5,235 nt of DNA. It comes from JAQGMO01 sp050954505. GTDB lineage: Bacteria; Pseudomonadota; Gammaproteobacteria; Burkholderiales; Burkholderiaceae_D. The stretch lies in assembly GCA_050954505.1 (NCBI GenBank), contig JBPBPY010000247.1, forward strand, positions 1 through 5,235, written 5' to 3'. A program made the translations under genes and the position numbers. Positions within the stretch are counted from its first letter, which is position 1. Every line of letters starts with the position of its first letter. The notes under the pieces were generated by a model that was not told the DNA's origin, did no database searches, and worked only from the letters and a program-made list of their open reading frames with translations. Below, one piece after another: positions 4,949-5,235 of this stretch.

Positions 4949-5235
4949 ATGCACAAACGTATTATCGGTGCCGCTCTCGCAATGGGCGCCCTCCTCGCTG
5001 GCAGCCAAGCCAGCCGACCCACGCCCCCGACTACTCCTGATAATACGCTAGTGGTGGGCCAGGTTACGCGTGTAACCATTGCAGACCGACCCGCGCCAGT
5101 AAAATCGGTCACTTTTGACCACGAGCCCGCCCGCACGGTAATGACCGTGCAAGCCCCGCCAGTACTCATCATGCGCGAGCGACTGCGCTTCGTCGAGCGG
5201 CTCGGCCGCCGTAAGGTAAAGTATGGTAAAAGCCG
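4949..5235 (+). CDS. exported protein of unknown function, 3' end missing
   Basis: From ATG 4949 the frame stays open to the window end (95 full codons), so the gene is cut. The N-terminus is a typical Sec signal peptide: H2, K3, R4, then the hydrophobic 'IIGAALAMGALLAG' and a likely cut at SQA|S after residue 21. The next segment is Pro/Thr-rich ('RPTPPTTPDNT'). Then come beta-like stretches ('TLVVGQVTRVTI', 'VKSVTF', 'TVMTVQAPPVLIM') and a basic segment ('RERLRFVERLGRRKVKYGK'). No cysteine follows the signal, so it is probably periplasmic or surface-exposed and not lipidated. It starts 75 bases after the recombinase stop with no obvious terminator between. I do not recognise the family. Confidence 0.7.
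   Translation, partial: MHKRIIGAALAMGALLAGSQASRPTPPTTPDNTLVVGQVTRVTIADRPAPVKSVTFDHEPARTVMTVQAPPVLIMRERLRFVERLGRRKVKYGKS

Overview
The window looks like chromosomal DNA of a GC-rich member of the Bacteroidota, most likely a Hymenobacter-type cytophagian. This rests on GC-rich coding DNA, starts without clear Shine-Dalgarno sequences, two exact matches to the Bacteroidota -7 promoter consensus (TAnnTTTG), and protein sequences that resemble Hymenobacter proteins from memory. The assignment is an inference and no database was searched.

Left part (1-2182, plus strand): the end of a small lipoprotein with an NTF2/SnoaL-like (DUF4440-type) fold; a GC-rich stem-loop; then an uncharacterised protein whose 3' end overlaps by 14 bases the start of an exported class II 3',5'-cyclic-nucleotide phosphodiesterase. 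The phosphodiesterase is the most securely identified enzyme here.

Middle part (2183-3314): a mostly non-coding, structure-rich stretch. It holds a long hairpin whose U-tract lies on the minus strand, a small plus-strand ORF of about 51 codons followed directly by a strong bidirectional terminator, and a minus-strand lipoprotein gene. That gene is flanked by two diverged direct copies of an approximately 80-bp intergenic repeat.

Right part (3315-4873): a two-gene unit. The first gene is markedly AT-rich. It encodes a 329-residue protein with an unrecognised N-terminal region, a probable winged-helix segment and a C-terminal nucleoside 2-deoxyribosyltransferase-like domain. Its stop codon overlaps an ATG of a GC-rich serine recombinase (resolvase/invertase size) in an ATGA arrangement. 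Base composition switches at the gene junction. This is the most likely accessory or horizontally acquired unit in the window, and a candidate conflict or defence cassette, although no activity can be shown from sequence alone.

The window ends inside a gene for an exported protein of unknown function (from 4949). No rRNA, tRNA, CRISPR array or transposase was found.
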